DNA of 64,000 nucleotides from Polaribacter tangerinus (GCF_038024095.1 NZ_CP150668.1:2232001-2296000); one strand, 5' to 3'. Shown: positions 24,139 to 34,754, counted from the stretch's first letter. Notes: a model not told the origin generated them from the sequence alone. Translations and numbers: made by a program.

Positions 24139-27100
24139 ATGAAAAAAATAGTACCAACCTTTTTTACGTTATTTATAGCATTAGCAGTATTTGCACAAAC
24201 CTCTAATAGTGTTTTAGCTACTGGAGATTGGTATAAATTTTCTGTAGATACCACCGGTGTTTTTAAAATTGATAAAAATTTTTTAGAAAAAATTGGTGTT
24301 GCTACCAAAGGTTTGAATCCTAGAAATATAAAAATATACGGAAATGGCGGACAGTTGTTACCAGAGTTAAATAGCGATTTTAGATACAACGATTTACAAG
24401 AAAATGCCATTGCTGTAATTGGAGAGGAAGACGGAGAATTTAATAACAACGATTTTATATTGTTTTATGCTAAAGGACCTCATGATTGGGTAATTGATAC
24501 GAACTCAAAAACAGCTAAACATCAGCAAAATATATATTCAGATAACGCCTATTATTTTATTACTGTGGGTAATACACCTGGTAAAAGAATTACGAACCAA
24601 AAAGAAAATACTAGTTTAGCGACCACCAATATTACGTCATTTAACGATTTTGTTTTTTACGAAAAAGAGGAACTAAATTTATTTGGCGCAGGTACTCAAT
24701 GGTTTTTTAAACACGATTTTAATATAGAAAACTCCAAAACGTTTCGTATTCCTTTTAAAAATGCTGTTCCCAATCAGCCAGTTTCCATTACTACTCGAGC
24801 TGTTTGTAATTCTGTAGTACCTTCTACGATGGTAGTAAAAGCAAATAATACCGATGTGTACACCTTAACATTTCCTGCTGTAAGTGCTGGTGGATTAACC
24901 AAAGCAGTAGCGGCAGAAAAGTCGGATTCTTTTTTAAATACAGCCGAGTCTATACAAGTAACCTTAACATACAATAATAACGGAAATCCTTCTGCCAATA
25001 CATTTTTAGATTATATAGAAATTGTAGGGAAGAAGAATTTAGCGGCATCAGATTTTCAGTTTTCGTTTCGCAGTTTCGAGCAATTTGACTCCACCGGAAC
25101 CGTCCGTTTTCAAATTTCTAACGCAACTTCAGTATATCAAATTTGGGATGTTACAGATTTTATCAACCCTAAAAATATACCAAATCAAAGCACCGATGCT
25201 GATTTTATTTTTAATGATGATGGTGGCGTATTAAAGGAATATATTGTTTTAAATGAAACAGATTTTTACATTCCAGAAATACTCGATAATGCTAAAATTG
25301 CCAATCAGAATTTACATAGTCTTTCTGAAATTAATTACTTAATAATTACAAACAATCTTTTATTTACCGAAGCTCAGCGACTAGCAAAGTATCACCAAGA
25401 GAACAACAATCTTTCTACAAAAGTGGTGCTTTTAGACGATATTTATAACGAGTTTTCTTCTGGTTCTAAAGATATTACCGGAATTAGAGACTTTATAAAA
25501 ATGCTCTATTCAAGCAGTTCAACGCCCGATAAAAAATTAAAATATGTCTGTTTTTTTGGCGATGCATCATATGATTATAAAGACAGAATTTCAAACAATA
25601 ACAACATTGTTCCTGTAAAACTGTCTGACGAAAGTTTTAATTTGGCAAATTCATATGTTACCGATGATTATTTTGTAATGCTAGAGCCCAATGAAGGTAC
25701 CATGCAAGTTTCTCATACGGTAGATGTTGTTTCTGCAAGAATTCCTGTATCGGATAGGGTACAAGCCAAAAATGTAGTTGATAAAATTTTAAGTTATTAT
25801 GATAGAAGTGCTTTAGGAGATTGGCGAAATACCATTACATTGTTAGCCGATGATATCGATGCTACCGGAGAGGAAGTAATACAGGGCGGCGTAGAGTCTA
25901 TTGCTGATGAGATTAAAAACAACAAGCCCATTTTTAATGTGCAAAAAATATATGCAGATGCTTATTTGCAAGAAAACTCGTCGGGAGGAGAGCGATACCC
26001 AGAAGTAAAAACAGCTATTACAAACGCAATTGAAAAAGGAACACTTGTGTTTGATTATTTTGGACATGGCGGGGAAGATGGTTTTGCTTCTGAGCGAATT
26101 TTAGAAAAACCACAAATTCAAGATTTTAATAATAGTAAAAATTTACCTTTACTAATTACCGTTACCTGCGATTTTTCTCGTTTCGATAATCCAAATAGAA
26201 CAACTGCAGGAGAGCTTACTTTATGGAATGCCAATGGAGGTGCAGCGAGTATGATAACCACTACCAGAGAGGTTTTTATTTCTGTAGGCCAACGTTTTAA
26301 CGAGTCTTTAATACGCCTTTTATTAGAGTTTAATGCAGAAGATTATACCATAGCAGAGGCTTTAAAAGAGGCGAAAAATAACTTTACGAATGCACAAAAA
26401 TTCTTTATTTATGCCTTCGGAGATCCGGCGATGAAATTAGCAGTTCCCACCCCAAACGTGCGAATTACAAAATTGAATGAAGTACCAATTTCTCAGGCCA
26501 TAGATACTTTAAAGGCATTGTCTAAAGTGCGTTTTGAAGGCGAGGTTTTAGATGAAAACAATATTCTTTTAAATGATTTTAACGGTACATTGTTTACTAC
26601 TGTTTTCGACAAGCCAATTGATAAAACAACTCTAGACAATGATAATTTTGGTATAAAATTAACTTTCGACACTCAAGATAGTAAATTGTTTAGAGGAAAA
26701 TCTACCGTAGAAAACGGTGTTTTTAAGTTCGATTTTATCGTTCCGAAAGATGTAAAAATTGCATACGGAAAGGGAAAATTGAGTTTTTACGCAGAAAATG
26801 GCGTGCTAGAAAAAGCTGGTTATAATTTTGATGTGGTTGTAGGAGGTATTAATGAAGATGCGCCAGAGGATACTGTTGGGCCAGAAATACAGCTTTACAT
26901 GAACGATGAGTCTTTTATGGATGGTGGAAATACCAACGCCTCTCCAAATTTAATTGCTGTGTTGCGTGATACTAGTGGTATAAATACTTCTATAACAGCT
27001 GTAGACCACGATATAGTAGGTATTTTAGATGGAGACACAACCAACCCAATAGTTTTAAATGATTTTTATCAGACAGAGTTAAATGATTTTACCAAAGGAA

Positions 27101-27531
27101 AAGTTACCTATCGATTTAGAGATTTGGCGGTTGGGCCACATACTTTAAAAATAAAAGCGTGGGATACTTATAATAATTCTTCAGAAACTACGTTGAACTT
27201 TGTGGTAGTAAGTGATGCTATTTTAAATTTAGAAAATGTTTTAAATTATCCGAATCCTTTTGTAAATTACACAGAGTTTTGGTTTCATCACAACAAACCA
27301 AATGAACTGTTAGAGGTTCAAGTACAAATTTTTACAATTGCTGGTAAATTAGTCAAAACAATACATCAGCAAGTTCAAACTAACGGAAATTTATCACGAA
27401 ATATAAGCTGGAACGGGCGTGATGATTTTGGCAACAAAATAGCCAAAGGAGTCTATATATACAAGTTAAGAGTAAAGGCAACAACAAGTAATTTGGTGTC
27501 TGAAAAATATGAGAAATTAGTAATTCTCTGA
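24139..27531 (+). CDS. porU: type IX secretion system sortase PorU
   Basis: 1130 residues. A signal peptide (MKKIVPTFFTLFIALAVFAQ) is followed by a gingipain-like C25 peptidase region with the catalytic His in FDYFGHGGEDG (near 641) and Cys in VTCDFSRFDNP (near 676). The C-terminal ~100 residues, from NYPNPFVNYTEFWF to GVYIYKLRV, form a type A CTD. PorU sits on the outer surface and removes CTD signals from T9SS cargo, attaching them to lipopolysaccharide. The length matches flavobacterial PorU. porV follows after 42 bases and encodes its membrane partner. Confidence 0.93.
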   Translation: MKKIVPTFFTLFIALAVFAQTSNSVLATGDWYKFSVDTTGVFKIDKNFLEKIGVATKGLNPRNIKIYGNGGQLLPELNSDFRYNDLQENAIAVIGEEDGEFNNNDFILFYAKGPHDWVIDTNSKTAKHQQNIYSDNAYYFITVGNTPGKRITNQKENTSLATTNITSFNDFVFYEKEELNLFGAGTQWFFKHDFNIENSKTFRIPFKNAVPNQPVSITTRAVCNSVVPSTMVVKANNTDVYTLTFPAVSAGGLTKAVAAEKSDSFLNTAESIQVTLTYNNNGNPSANTFLDYIEIVGKKNLAASDFQFSFRSFEQFDSTGTVRFQISNATSVYQIWDVTDFINPKNIPNQSTDADFIFNDDGGVLKEYIVLNETDFYIPEILDNAKIANQNLHSLSEINYLIITNNLLFTEAQRLAKYHQENNNLSTKVVLLDDIYNEFSSGSKDITGIRDFIKMLYSSSSTPDKKLKYVCFFGDASYDYKDRISNNNNIVPVKLSDESFNLANSYVTDDYFVMLEPNEGTMQVSHTVDVVSARIPVSDRVQAKNVVDKILSYYDRSALGDWRNTITLLADDIDATGEEVIQGGVESIADEIKNNKPIFNVQKIYADAYLQENSSGGERYPEVKTAITNAIEKGTLVFDYFGHGGEDGFASERILEKPQIQDFNNSKNLPLLITVTCDFSRFDNPNRTTAGELTLWNANGGAASMITTTREVFISVGQRFNESLIRLLLEFNAEDYTIAEALKEAKNNFTNAQKFFIYAFGDPAMKLAVPTPNVRITKLNEVPISQAIDTLKALSKVRFEGEVLDENNILLNDFNGTLFTTVFDKPIDKTTLDNDNFGIKLTFDTQDSKLFRGKSTVENGVFKFDFIVPKDVKIAYGKGKLSFYAENGVLEKAGYNFDVVVGGINEDAPEDTVGPEIQLYMNDESFMDGGNTNASPNLIAVLRDTSGINTSITAVDHDIVGILDGDTTNPIVLNDFYQTELNDFTKGKVTYRFRDLAVGPHTLKIKAWDTYNNSSETTLNFVVVSDAILNLENVLNYPNPFVNYTEFWFHHNKPNELLEVQVQIFTIAGKLVKTIHQQVQTNGNLSRNISWNGRDDFGNKIAKGVYIYKLRVKATTSNLVSEKYEKLVIL

Positions 27532-27573
27532 TAAAAAAAAGATATTTGTAAATTAATGAGAAAAAATACATCA

Positions 27574-28701
27574 ATGAAAAAAATAAGTTTTTACTTTCTA
27601 GTTGCTTTATTAACAATTACTAAAGTTTCTGCACAAACAAATACTCCGGTAACAGGTGGAATTACAACTGCAACTCCGTTTTTACTAATTGTGCCAGATG
27701 CAAGAGCAGGAGGTATGGGAGATATTGGGGTAGCAACTACTGCAGATGGATTTTCACTATTTCATAATCCCGCTAAAATAGCTTTTAGCGACCGTCAAAT
27801 AAAAACAGGAATTACTTACTCGCCATGGTTACGAAATTTAACAGATGATATTTTTATAGGAAGTGGTTCTTACATCAATCGTTTTAGTGAAAATGCCGCT
27901 TGGGGTGCAGATTTTAAATATTTTTCTCTCGGTCAAATAGACCTAACAGATAGTCAGGGAAACAACAATGGTTCTATAAACCCGAATGAATTGGTTTTTA
28001 CGGGTTCTTATTCGTTACGTTTAAGTGAAACCTATGCTATGGGAGTTTCTTTAAAATACATTCGTTCTAACTTGGCATTTAACGGTACTGCAGGAAACGC
28101 GCTGCAGCCTATCAATTCTTTTGCAGTAGACGTTTCGGGTTATTATCAATCTACAGAAGAGAATTATGGAAATTTTAACGGACGTTACAGGCTCGGTTTT
28201 AACATCGCTAACATTGGTCCGAAAGTTTCTTATGTTCCTGGTGAAGAAGATTTTATTCCAACAAATTTAAAATTAGGTGGAGGTTTCGACTTTATTCTAG
28301 ACGATTACAACACCATATCTACTACAGTAGAATTTACAAAACTATTAGTGCCAACACCACAACCAGATGGTTCGGAGCAAGATACTGGTTTTGTAAATGG
28401 TATTTTTAGCTCTTTTGGTGATGCACCGGGCGGATTTAGTGAAGAGTTAAAAGAAATTACTTATGCATTGGGAGCTGAGTATTTATACAACCAAGCATTT
28501 GCTTTAAGAGCAGGTTATTTTCATGAAAGCGAAGAAAAAGGAAACAGACAATATTTTACATTAGGTGGTGGTTTTAGAACCAATGCTTTAAATATCGATT
28601 TGTCGTATTTGGTAAATTCATCTGATGTTAATAACCCATTAGAAAATTCTTTGAGATTTTCACTTTCTTTCGATTTAGGAGAAATTTATGATGTTTTCTA
28701 A
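27574..28701 (+). CDS. porV: type IX secretion outer-membrane protein PorV
   Basis: 375 residues from the ATG at 27574, which begins the signal peptide MKKISFYFLVALLTITKVSAQ; an upstream in-frame ATG at 27556 adds six hydrophilic residues before it. The mature protein begins with the family signature PDARAGGMGDIGVAT and SLFHNPAKIAF, then many amphipathic beta strands, consistent with a FadL-like 14-strand barrel, ending in SFDLGEIYDVF. PorV (LptO) shuttles CTD proteins from the translocon to PorU. It is the second gene of the porUV operon, and an intrinsic terminator follows. Confidence 0.93.
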   Translation: MKKISFYFLVALLTITKVSAQTNTPVTGGITTATPFLLIVPDARAGGMGDIGVATTADGFSLFHNPAKIAFSDRQIKTGITYSPWLRNLTDDIFIGSGSYINRFSENAAWGADFKYFSLGQIDLTDSQGNNNGSINPNELVFTGSYSLRLSETYAMGVSLKYIRSNLAFNGTAGNALQPINSFAVDVSGYYQSTEENYGNFNGRYRLGFNIANIGPKVSYVPGEEDFIPTNLKLGGGFDFILDDYNTISTTVEFTKLLVPTPQPDGSEQDTGFVNGIFSSFGDAPGGFSEELKEITYALGAEYLYNQAFALRAGYFHESEEKGNRQYFTLGGGFRTNALNIDLSYLVNSSDVNNPLENSLRFSLSFDLGEIYDVF

Positions 28702-28738
28702 ATAGAAGCATATTTTTCAGTAAATTTATAATCCATAC

Positions 28739-28768
28739 AAAAAGCAGTCGTTAAAGGCTGCTTTTTTT
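28739..28768 (+). terminator. intrinsic terminator after porV
   Basis: AAAAAGCAG (28739-28747), a 10-base loop and CTGCTTTTT (28758-28766) form a 9-bp stem ending in a T-run. It separates porV from cdd. Confidence 0.75.
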
Positions 28769-28781
28769 GACACTCTCATAC

Positions 28782-29264
28782 ATGAAAGATATTACGATAA
28801 CGGCAAAAGCAACCTTGTTTTCAACAATGTCAGAATTACCATTAGCCGATAAAGAGTTGATGCAAAGAGCCGTAAAAGCTAGAAAAAATGCCTACGCTCC
28901 ATATTCTAAATTTAGTGTTGGCGCTGCATTATTATTAGAAAATGGAAATATAGTAATAGGTAACAACCAAGAAAATGCCGCATATCCGTCGGGCATGTGT
29001 GCCGAACGAGTAGCTATTTGGCAAGCGGGAGCACTGTTTCCGGGGGTTAAAATTTTAAAAATAGCTATTTCTGCAAGTTCTTCTATAACGTTAGTAGATA
29101 AGCCAGTTGGGCCATGTGGTGCGTGTAGGCAAACACTCTCAGAGTACGAAATAAATCAACAACAACCTTTCGAAGTAATTTTTATGGGTGAAGTAGGAGA
29201 AGTTATAAAAACAACTTCCTTACTTTCTTTATTACCCTTTTCTTTCGATAAGTCTTATTTATAA
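28782..29264 (+). CDS. cdd: cytidine deaminase
   Basis: 160 residues from the ATG at 28782; a TTG at 28767 lies in the porV terminator T-run and was not used. Zinc-dependent deamination of cytidine and deoxycytidine to uridine forms is indicated by CAERVAIWQAG (His replaced by Cys, as in the tetrameric class) with the proton-donor Glu, and PCGACRQTLSEY with the two other zinc cysteines. YAPYSKFSVGAALL and NQENAAYPSGMC are standard substrate-binding segments. It is the first gene of a short run that includes the truncated globin four bases later. Confidence 0.93.
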   Translation: MKDITITAKATLFSTMSELPLADKELMQRAVKARKNAYAPYSKFSVGAALLLENGNIVIGNNQENAAYPSGMCAERVAIWQAGALFPGVKILKIAISASSSITLVDKPVGPCGACRQTLSEYEINQQQPFEVIFMGEVGEVIKTTSLLSLLPFSFDKSYL

Positions 29265-29268
29265 ACTC

Positions 29269-29652
29269 ATGAAAAAAGATATAGCAACAAGAGCAGACAT
29301 AAAAATGATTTTGCAACAGTTTTACGATAGTTTGTTGTTGGATGAAAAAATGATTCCTTTTTTCGAAGACATATTAAAAGAAAACAGTTTAGAGCAACAT
29401 TTGGAAGTAATTACAGATTTTTGGAGCGATATTTTATTAGGTACAAAGCTGTATAAAAATAATACGATGCAAAAACACCTTGACAAAAATAGGTCTGTAA
29501 AATTTGAAAAGGAACATTTTAAAATCTGGACATCGTATTTACACAAAACTATTGAAAAAAGTTTCGAAGGAAATTTAGCAGAAAGAATGAAGCAGAGTGC
29601 AACTTCTATAGCATCAGTTATGCAAATTAAAATGAATTTATTTGCCAAATAG
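29269..29652 (+). CDS. group III truncated hemoglobin
   Basis: 127 residues, the usual length. The two-over-two globin pattern is visible: FYDSLLLDEKMIPFF (B helix and CD region with conserved Phe), HLEVITDFWSDILLG (E helix), and HFKIWTSYLHKTI (F region, carrying the likely proximal heme His). Group III truncated globins bind heme and ligands such as O2, CO or NO, with proposed roles in electron transfer or stress. The gene starts four bases after cdd, so they are co-transcribed. No partner reductase is adjacent. Confidence 0.82.
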   Translation: MKKDIATRADIKMILQQFYDSLLLDEKMIPFFEDILKENSLEQHLEVITDFWSDILLGTKLYKNNTMQKHLDKNRSVKFEKEHFKIWTSYLHKTIEKSFEGNLAERMKQSATSIASVMQIKMNLFAK

Positions 29653-29772
29653 GGCTATGAATTTGTGTTTATAACCTGTTGAATGTCATACTTTTTAGAA
29701 CATTTTTTCGTTCTTTTCATTGGTTTTTTTTAACTTTCAAAAATCAATAAATATCAAAAAGTATTTACACAT

Positions 29773-30843
29773 ATGATTTGTTCAAAAATTACGGGTACAG
29801 GTACTTTCATCCCCTCTATAAATACTAAAAATGAGTCTTTTTTAAACGCTAATTTTTTAGATAATAATGGTGATGACTTTGCCTCAGAAAATTCGGTTAT
29901 TATCGACAAGTTTAAGGCAATTACTGGTATCGAAGAAAGACGGTATGCAAAAGACACCTGTAAAACTTCAGACCTAGCTTTTTTCGCAGCCCAAAAAGCC
30001 ATAGAAAATGCTGCAATTCAGCCAGAGGATTTAGACTATATTATTTTGGCACATAATTTTGGTGATGTTAAAAAAGGCGCAATTCAAAGTGATATTTTAC
30101 CAAGTTTAGCCTCGAGAGTAAAATACAGATTGGGTATCGAAAATCCGAATTGTGTTGCCTATGATATTTTGTTTGGCTGCCCAGGTTGGGTAGAAGGTGT
30201 TATACAAGCAAATGCATTTATTAAAGCCGGTATTGCTTCTAAATGCTTGGTAATTGGTGCAGAAACATTATCTAGAGTTGTAGATAAACACGATAGAGAT
30301 TCAATGATTTTTAGCGATGGAGCAGGTGCATGCATTGTTGAAAAAACAACTACAGATTCGCTTGAATCTGGTATTTTAAGTCATGCAACTCAAACTTTTT
30401 CTAAAGACGAAGCGTATTTTTTGCATTTCGGAAACTCTTTTAATACACTCGAAGATAAAAATGTTCGTTATATAAAGATGGAAGGCAGAAAAATATATGA
30501 ATTTGCCATAACCAAAGTTCCTGCAGCAATGAAAGTTGCTTTAGATAAAAGTGGTGTAGATATTGATGATGTCAAAAAAGTTTTTATACATCAGGCGAAC
30601 GAAAAAATGGATGAAGCAATTATAAAACGATTTTATAGATTGTATAAAAAGCAACCTCCTGTAGCAATAATGCCTATGAGTATACATAAGTTAGGAAACA
30701 GTTCTGTGGCAACAATTCCTACATTATTAGATTTGGTACTAAAAGGTAACATAGAAAATCAAGAAGTTAAAAAAGGAGATGTGGTAATTTTTGCTTCTGT
30801 AGGTGCAGGAATGAATATTAATGCCATTGTTTACCGATTTTAA
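29773..30843 (+). CDS. 3-oxoacyl-ACP synthase III family protein
   Basis: 356 residues, thiolase fold. The catalytic triad is visible: Cys in LFGCPGWVEGV (near 136), His in VFIHQANEKMDEAI (near 275) and Asn in HKLGNSSVATIP (near 309). ITGIEERRYA near 51 and a C-terminal GAGMNINAIVYRF complete the FabH-like pattern. It condenses an acyl-CoA starter with malonyl-ACP, or acts in a related lipid or polyketide pathway. It is a single gene here, not in a fab cluster, so it may be the FabH paralogue common in Flavobacteria rather than the housekeeping copy. Confidence 0.85.
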   Translation: MICSKITGTGTFIPSINTKNESFLNANFLDNNGDDFASENSVIIDKFKAITGIEERRYAKDTCKTSDLAFFAAQKAIENAAIQPEDLDYIILAHNFGDVKKGAIQSDILPSLASRVKYRLGIENPNCVAYDILFGCPGWVEGVIQANAFIKAGIASKCLVIGAETLSRVVDKHDRDSMIFSDGAGACIVEKTTTDSLESGILSHATQTFSKDEAYFLHFGNSFNTLEDKNVRYIKMEGRKIYEFAITKVPAAMKVALDKSGVDIDDVKKVFIHQANEKMDEAIIKRFYRLYKKQPPVAIMPMSIHKLGNSSVATIPTLLDLVLKGNIENQEVKKGDVVIFASVGAGMNINAIVYRF

Positions 30844-30967
30844 TCATTTTTAAGTTTTATTTTGAACTTAATTGTTTACAATATTTGATAGCTTTTTGGC
30901 CATCTAGTGAACATAAATTTATTTAAAAGTTTGTGTTTAAATTAAAATCAAAATATTATTTTTGCGC

Positions 30968-32503
30968 ATGCAAGAACACAACGTACTTATTTTAGATTTC
31001 GGATCGCAATACACTCAATTAATTGCGAGAAGAGTAAGGGAATTAAACATTTACTGTGAAATTCATCCATACAACAAATTACCAGAAAATTACACAAACT
31101 TTAAAGCAGTAATTCTTTCTGGGAGCCCCAACTCTGTTAGAGGTGAAAATGTTTTACATCCAGATTTATCCGATATTAGAGGTAAAAAACCGCTGTTAGC
31201 TGTATGTTACGGCGCACAATATTTGGCACATTTTTCGGGAGGTGAGGTAGCTCCATCTAATACCAGAGAATATGGTAGAGCAAACTTATCTTTTGTAAAG
31301 AATAACGAACTATTTTTAGACGGTATTGAGGCAGGTAGTCAGGTTTGGATGAGTCATTCAGATACGATTAAAGCTCTTCCCGAAAACGGAATTTTATTAG
31401 CGAGTACGACAGATGTAATAAATGCAGCCTACAAAATTGAAGGAGAAGAAACCTACGGAATACAATTTCATCCAGAAGTGTATCACTCTACTGATGGAAA
31501 AAAACTATTAGAAAATTTTTTGGTTAAAATAGCACAAGTTGCTCAAACTTGGACACCCGATTCTTTTGTAGATAGTACCGTTGCAGAAATTAGAGAAAAA
31601 GTAGGAAGTGATAAAGTTGTTTTAGGACTTTCTGGTGGTGTAGATTCTACGGTGGCTGCTGTTATTTTAAATAAAGCCATAGGAAAAAACTTATATTGTA
31701 TTTTTGTAAATAACGGTTTGTTGCGTAAAAATGAGTTTGAAAGTGTGTTAGCGCAGTATGAAGGAATGGGTTTAAACGTTAAAGGAGTAGATGCTTCTAA
31801 ACGTTTTTTAAAGGCATTAGAAGGCATAACAGATCCGGAGCAGAAAAGAAAAGCCATTGGAAACGCATTTATAGAAGTTTTTGACGATGAGGCGCATCAA
31901 ATTACAGACGTAACTTGGTTGGCACAAGGTACAATTTACCCAGACGTTATTGAATCTGTTTCTGTAAACGGAGGTCCATCTGCAACCATAAAAAGTCACC
32001 ATAATGTTGGCGGCTTGCCAGATTTTATGAAACTAAAAATAGTAGAGCCTTTGCGAATGATTTTTAAAGATGAGGTAAGAAGAGTAGGCGCTTCTATGGG
32101 AATAGATAAAGAACTTTTGGGTCGTCATCCTTTTCCTGGCCCTGGTTTGGGAATTCGAATTTTAGGAGATATTACCGCAGAAAAAGTTCGTATTTTACAG
32201 GAAGTAGATGCTGTATTTATCAATGGTTTAAAAGAGGCAGGTTTGTATGACAAAGTTTGGCAAGCCGGTGCTATGTTACTGCCTGTAAACTCTGTAGGAG
32301 TAATGGGAGATGAACGTACTTATGAAAAGGTAGTTGCGCTTAGAGCAGTAGAAAGTACAGATGGAATGACGGCAGATTGGGTAAATTTACCCTATGAGTT
32401 TTTGCAAAAAACATCGAATAAAATAATTAATCAAGTAAAAGGGGTAAATAGAGTAGTATATGATATTAGTTCTAAACCACCGGCAACTATAGAATGGGAA
32501 TAA
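30968..32503 (+). CDS. guaA: GMP synthase (glutamine-hydrolysing)
   Basis: 511 residues from the ATG at 30968; a TTG two codons upstream was rejected. The N-terminal class I glutamine amidotransferase has [16 protein letters not shown], the nucleophile in [10 protein letters not shown] (near 80) and FHPEVYHS (His and Glu near 170). The synthetase half has the PP-loop [13 protein letters not shown] (near 218), LRKNEFE, and the C-terminal dimerisation domain ending in [11 protein letters not shown]. It converts XMP to GMP. The C-terminus and length match GuaA exactly. A TATTTTTG box at 30957-30964 lies almost on the start codon, so the transcript may have almost no leader. Confidence 0.97.
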   Translation: MQEHNVLILDFGSQYTQLIARRVRELNIYCEIHPYNKLPENYTNFKAVILSGSPNSVRGENVLHPDLSDIRGKKPLLAVCYGAQYLAHFSGGEVAPSNTREYGRANLSFVKNNELFLDGIEAGSQVWMSHSDTIKALPENGILLASTTDVINAAYKIEGEETYGIQFHPEVYHSTDGKKLLENFLVKIAQVAQTWTPDSFVDSTVAEIREKVGSDKVVLGLSGGVDSTVAAVILNKAIGKNLYCIFVNNGLLRKNEFESVLAQYEGMGLNVKGVDASKRFLKALEGITDPEQKRKAIGNAFIEVFDDEAHQITDVTWLAQGTIYPDVIESVSVNGGPSATIKSHHNVGGLPDFMKLKIVEPLRMIFKDEVRRVGASMGIDKELLGRHPFPGPGLGIRILGDITAEKVRILQEVDAVFINGLKEAGLYDKVWQAGAMLLPVNSVGVMGDERTYEKVVALRAVESTDGMTADWVNLPYEFLQKTSNKIINQVKGVNRVVYDISSKPPATIEWE

Positions 32504-32508
32504 AATAT

Positions 32509-34146
32509 ATGAAAAATCTCAAGCTTTTTGTATTTCTGTGCATATTAACATTTACTGTTTCTTGTGGTCAGCAAAATAAGTACATCGAATACAAAGTAAA
32601 AGAAGGGGAAACCATGCGTGGTATTGCTAAGAGGTTACACATGAAAACCAAAGACTTACTTCGTTTAAATCCGGATATTACAAAAAAACCATCGGCGAAT
32701 ACAGTAATTATTATCCCTAGAAAAAAATCACAAAAAGGATTTAAAATTTCACCCAAGGCAAAGAAAGATAGTCTTGTAAAACAACGGGAAACAGTACAAA
32801 GTCTAGATACTACTAATATTGATTTAATTTCAGATAAAGAACTTCAAAAAAAAGCCTACATAGCTGAATTAGAAAAGGAATTTAAAGTACATGAAGTAAA
32901 GAAAGGAGATACTTTTATTGGTCTAACAAGGTACTACAATGTAAGTAAAGAGGCTATTATTGCTCTAAACCCAATACTAAAAGACGGTTTAAAGTTGGGG
33001 CAGATTATTAAAATTTTGCCAATTGAAGAGGTGTATGAGGAAGAAGAATTGCTTTATAAAGATACCATTGCAGAAAATATTTCTTTAAAAGTAGCATTTA
33101 TGTTGCCTTTTAGAGCAAAGGAGTTAGACACCTTAACTGAAACTGAAATTTTTAGCAATAGTAAACTAGCCAATATTGTTACAGATTTGTATTTAGGAGC
33201 AGAAATTGCTATCGATTCGCTTAGAAATCAAGGTGTTTCAGTAGCTGTAGAACTCTATGATACTGAGAGCAATAGTACAAATATTAAAAATATTGTCTCT
33301 AATTACGACCTAAATTCAAATCATGTAATTTTCGGTCCTTTGTATTCGGAGGAAGTTGATTTTATTGCAGATAAAGTAAAGGTTCCAATCGTTTTTCCTG
33401 TTTTTTCAAAAAAACAAACTCAATTTACAGACAGTAAAGTAGTAAAAACCTATCCCAATAAGTTGTTGTTTAGAGCAAAGTTACTCAACTATATTTCCGA
33501 AAATTTTCAAGATGGGAATATTGTCGTGGTTACCGATAATACCTCTGAATCGAATTTTAACGCCTCTCAAATATCAGCGGTATTGGAACAAAATGACTCT
33601 ATTTTTAAGGTTTCTACCATTGTATCGAACGATGGATATATTAAAAAAGAGAAATTTACCGATGTGTTACAGCCCAATATGAATAATTTTGTGGTACTAA
33701 CAACTAATGATGCTGTAATTGTGGCAAGTACTATAAATAGTTTAATCAGTTTACCAGAAGAAGTAAAGGCAAGAGTTTTTTCTTTTGATAAGTTAAATAC
33801 CTACAATAAAATTGACAACAAGAAATTGGCACAGTTGCAGTTTACTTATGTTAGCAACGATTATTTGAGAGAAGATTCTTTTTATGCCAAAGATTTTGAT
33901 GCCACTTATAAGAGAGTTAATGGTGCATTACCTTCCTATTATGCCACCAAAGGGTTTGATATTACCTATGATATTTTAATAAGGTTAGCATCCGGAAAAA
34001 AGTTAAAGAACACTTTTAAAGAAGGCTTTTCTTATAGAATTGAGAGCAAGTTCGATTATACAGACCAAAGCTTTAAAGTGCCAGAAAATAAAGGGTTATT
34101 CATTTTAAAGTACAATGAAGATTTAACTCTAACAAGGTTAGAGTAA
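32509..34146 (+). CDS. lipoprotein with two LysM domains and a periplasmic-binding-like domain
   Basis: 545 residues from the ATG at 32509, five bases after the guaA stop; this start gives a lipoprotein signal with lipobox cysteine in TVSCGQQ. LysM 1 (YKVKEGETMRGIAKRL to VIIIPRK, about 30-75) and LysM 2 (VKKGDTFIGLTRYYNVS to IIKILP, about 130-173) should bind peptidoglycan. The C-terminal ~350 residues (SLKVAFMLPFRA, YLGAEIAIDSLRNQGVSVAVELYDTE, HVIFGPLYSEEVDF) have the type 1 periplasmic-binding fold, as in LpoA-like or amino-acid receptor proteins. It may link the outer membrane to cell-wall synthesis; the ligand is unknown. Confidence 0.8.
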   Translation: MKNLKLFVFLCILTFTVSCGQQNKYIEYKVKEGETMRGIAKRLHMKTKDLLRLNPDITKKPSANTVIIIPRKKSQKGFKISPKAKKDSLVKQRETVQSLDTTNIDLISDKELQKKAYIAELEKEFKVHEVKKGDTFIGLTRYYNVSKEAIIALNPILKDGLKLGQIIKILPIEEVYEEEELLYKDTIAENISLKVAFMLPFRAKELDTLTETEIFSNSKLANIVTDLYLGAEIAIDSLRNQGVSVAVELYDTESNSTNIKNIVSNYDLNSNHVIFGPLYSEEVDFIADKVKVPIVFPVFSKKQTQFTDSKVVKTYPNKLLFRAKLLNYISENFQDGNIVVVTDNTSESNFNASQISAVLEQNDSIFKVSTIVSNDGYIKKEKFTDVLQPNMNNFVVLTTNDAVIVASTINSLISLPEEVKARVFSFDKLNTYNKIDNKKLAQLQFTYVSNDYLREDSFYAKDFDATYKRVNGALPSYYATKGFDITYDILIRLASGKKLKNTFKEGFSYRIESKFDYTDQSFKVPENKGLFILKYNEDLTLTRLE

Positions 34147-34182
34147 TTTGCACAAATCTTAGCATGAGAAAATATACATAAC

Positions 34183-34217
34183 AAAAAACTCCGATAATTA
34201 TATTATCGGAGTTTTTT
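34183..34217. terminator. bidirectional intrinsic terminator
   Basis: AAAAAACTCCGATAAT and its exact complement form a 16-bp perfect stem with a 3-base loop. Both sides end in A/T runs, and it stands between the convergent LysM lipoprotein gene and the membrane protein gene at 34239, so it can stop transcription both ways. Confidence 0.85.
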
Positions 34218-34238
34218 GTTATTTGTAAGAAATACTTC

Positions 34239-34754
34239 TTAAATTTTTTTCATTTGTTGTTTCATCATTTGCATTTGTTCTTTCAACATGCCTTGCTTAT
34301 CTAATTTTTTAGCTTCTGCCATTAAGTTAGTAGCCTCTCTTTTTCTTCTTTTTGTCATTGCAATTCCAGCTAACTGTAATTTAGCCATCGCCAAATCATG
34401 GTTCATCGAAAGACCTAATTTAACTGCTTTTCTTAAAAATTTTTCTGCTTGTGTAATGTTTGTTTGACTTAACATTATACCATGTAAATAATTGTAATAA
34501 CCTTGCTGCTTAACAGTTAGAGCAGTTTCTGGCTTTTTAATATATCCCAACCACTTTTTAGTACCTTCGAAATTTTGTTTTCTAAGTTGTAAAAAGGCAA
34601 GTAAGATAAATTCATTTTTGAAGTAAAAAAGAATAAATATACCTGCTAAAAAAAGTATAGAAATACCATTCATAATATTTCCTTGGCTAAATTGATAAAT
34701 AGACCAAACAGTAATTAATCCGGCTAAAAGTAACTTTATATTTTTATGATACAT
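34239..34754 (-). CDS. membrane protein with DUF2892-like N-terminus and helical repeat C-terminus
   Basis: 171 residues. Two hydrophobic helices (IKLLLAGLITVWSIYQF and MNGISILFLAGIFILFYF, residues 6-46) are followed by a soluble helical region with TPR-like spacing (YYNYLHGIMLSQ, AEKFLRKAVKLGLS, HDLAMAKLQLAGIAM, AKKLDKQGM) and a methionine/lysine-rich end. No enzymatic motif is seen. It is probably an inner-membrane protein with a cytoplasmic helical domain of unknown function. It stands alone, transcribed toward the bidirectional terminator. Confidence 0.6.
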   Translation of the reverse strand: MYHKNIKLLLAGLITVWSIYQFSQGNIMNGISILFLAGIFILFYFKNEFILLAFLQLRKQNFEGTKKWLGYIKKPETALTVKQQGYYNYLHGIMLSQTNITQAEKFLRKAVKLGLSMNHDLAMAKLQLAGIAMTKRRKREATNLMAEAKKLDKQGMLKEQMQMMKQQMKKI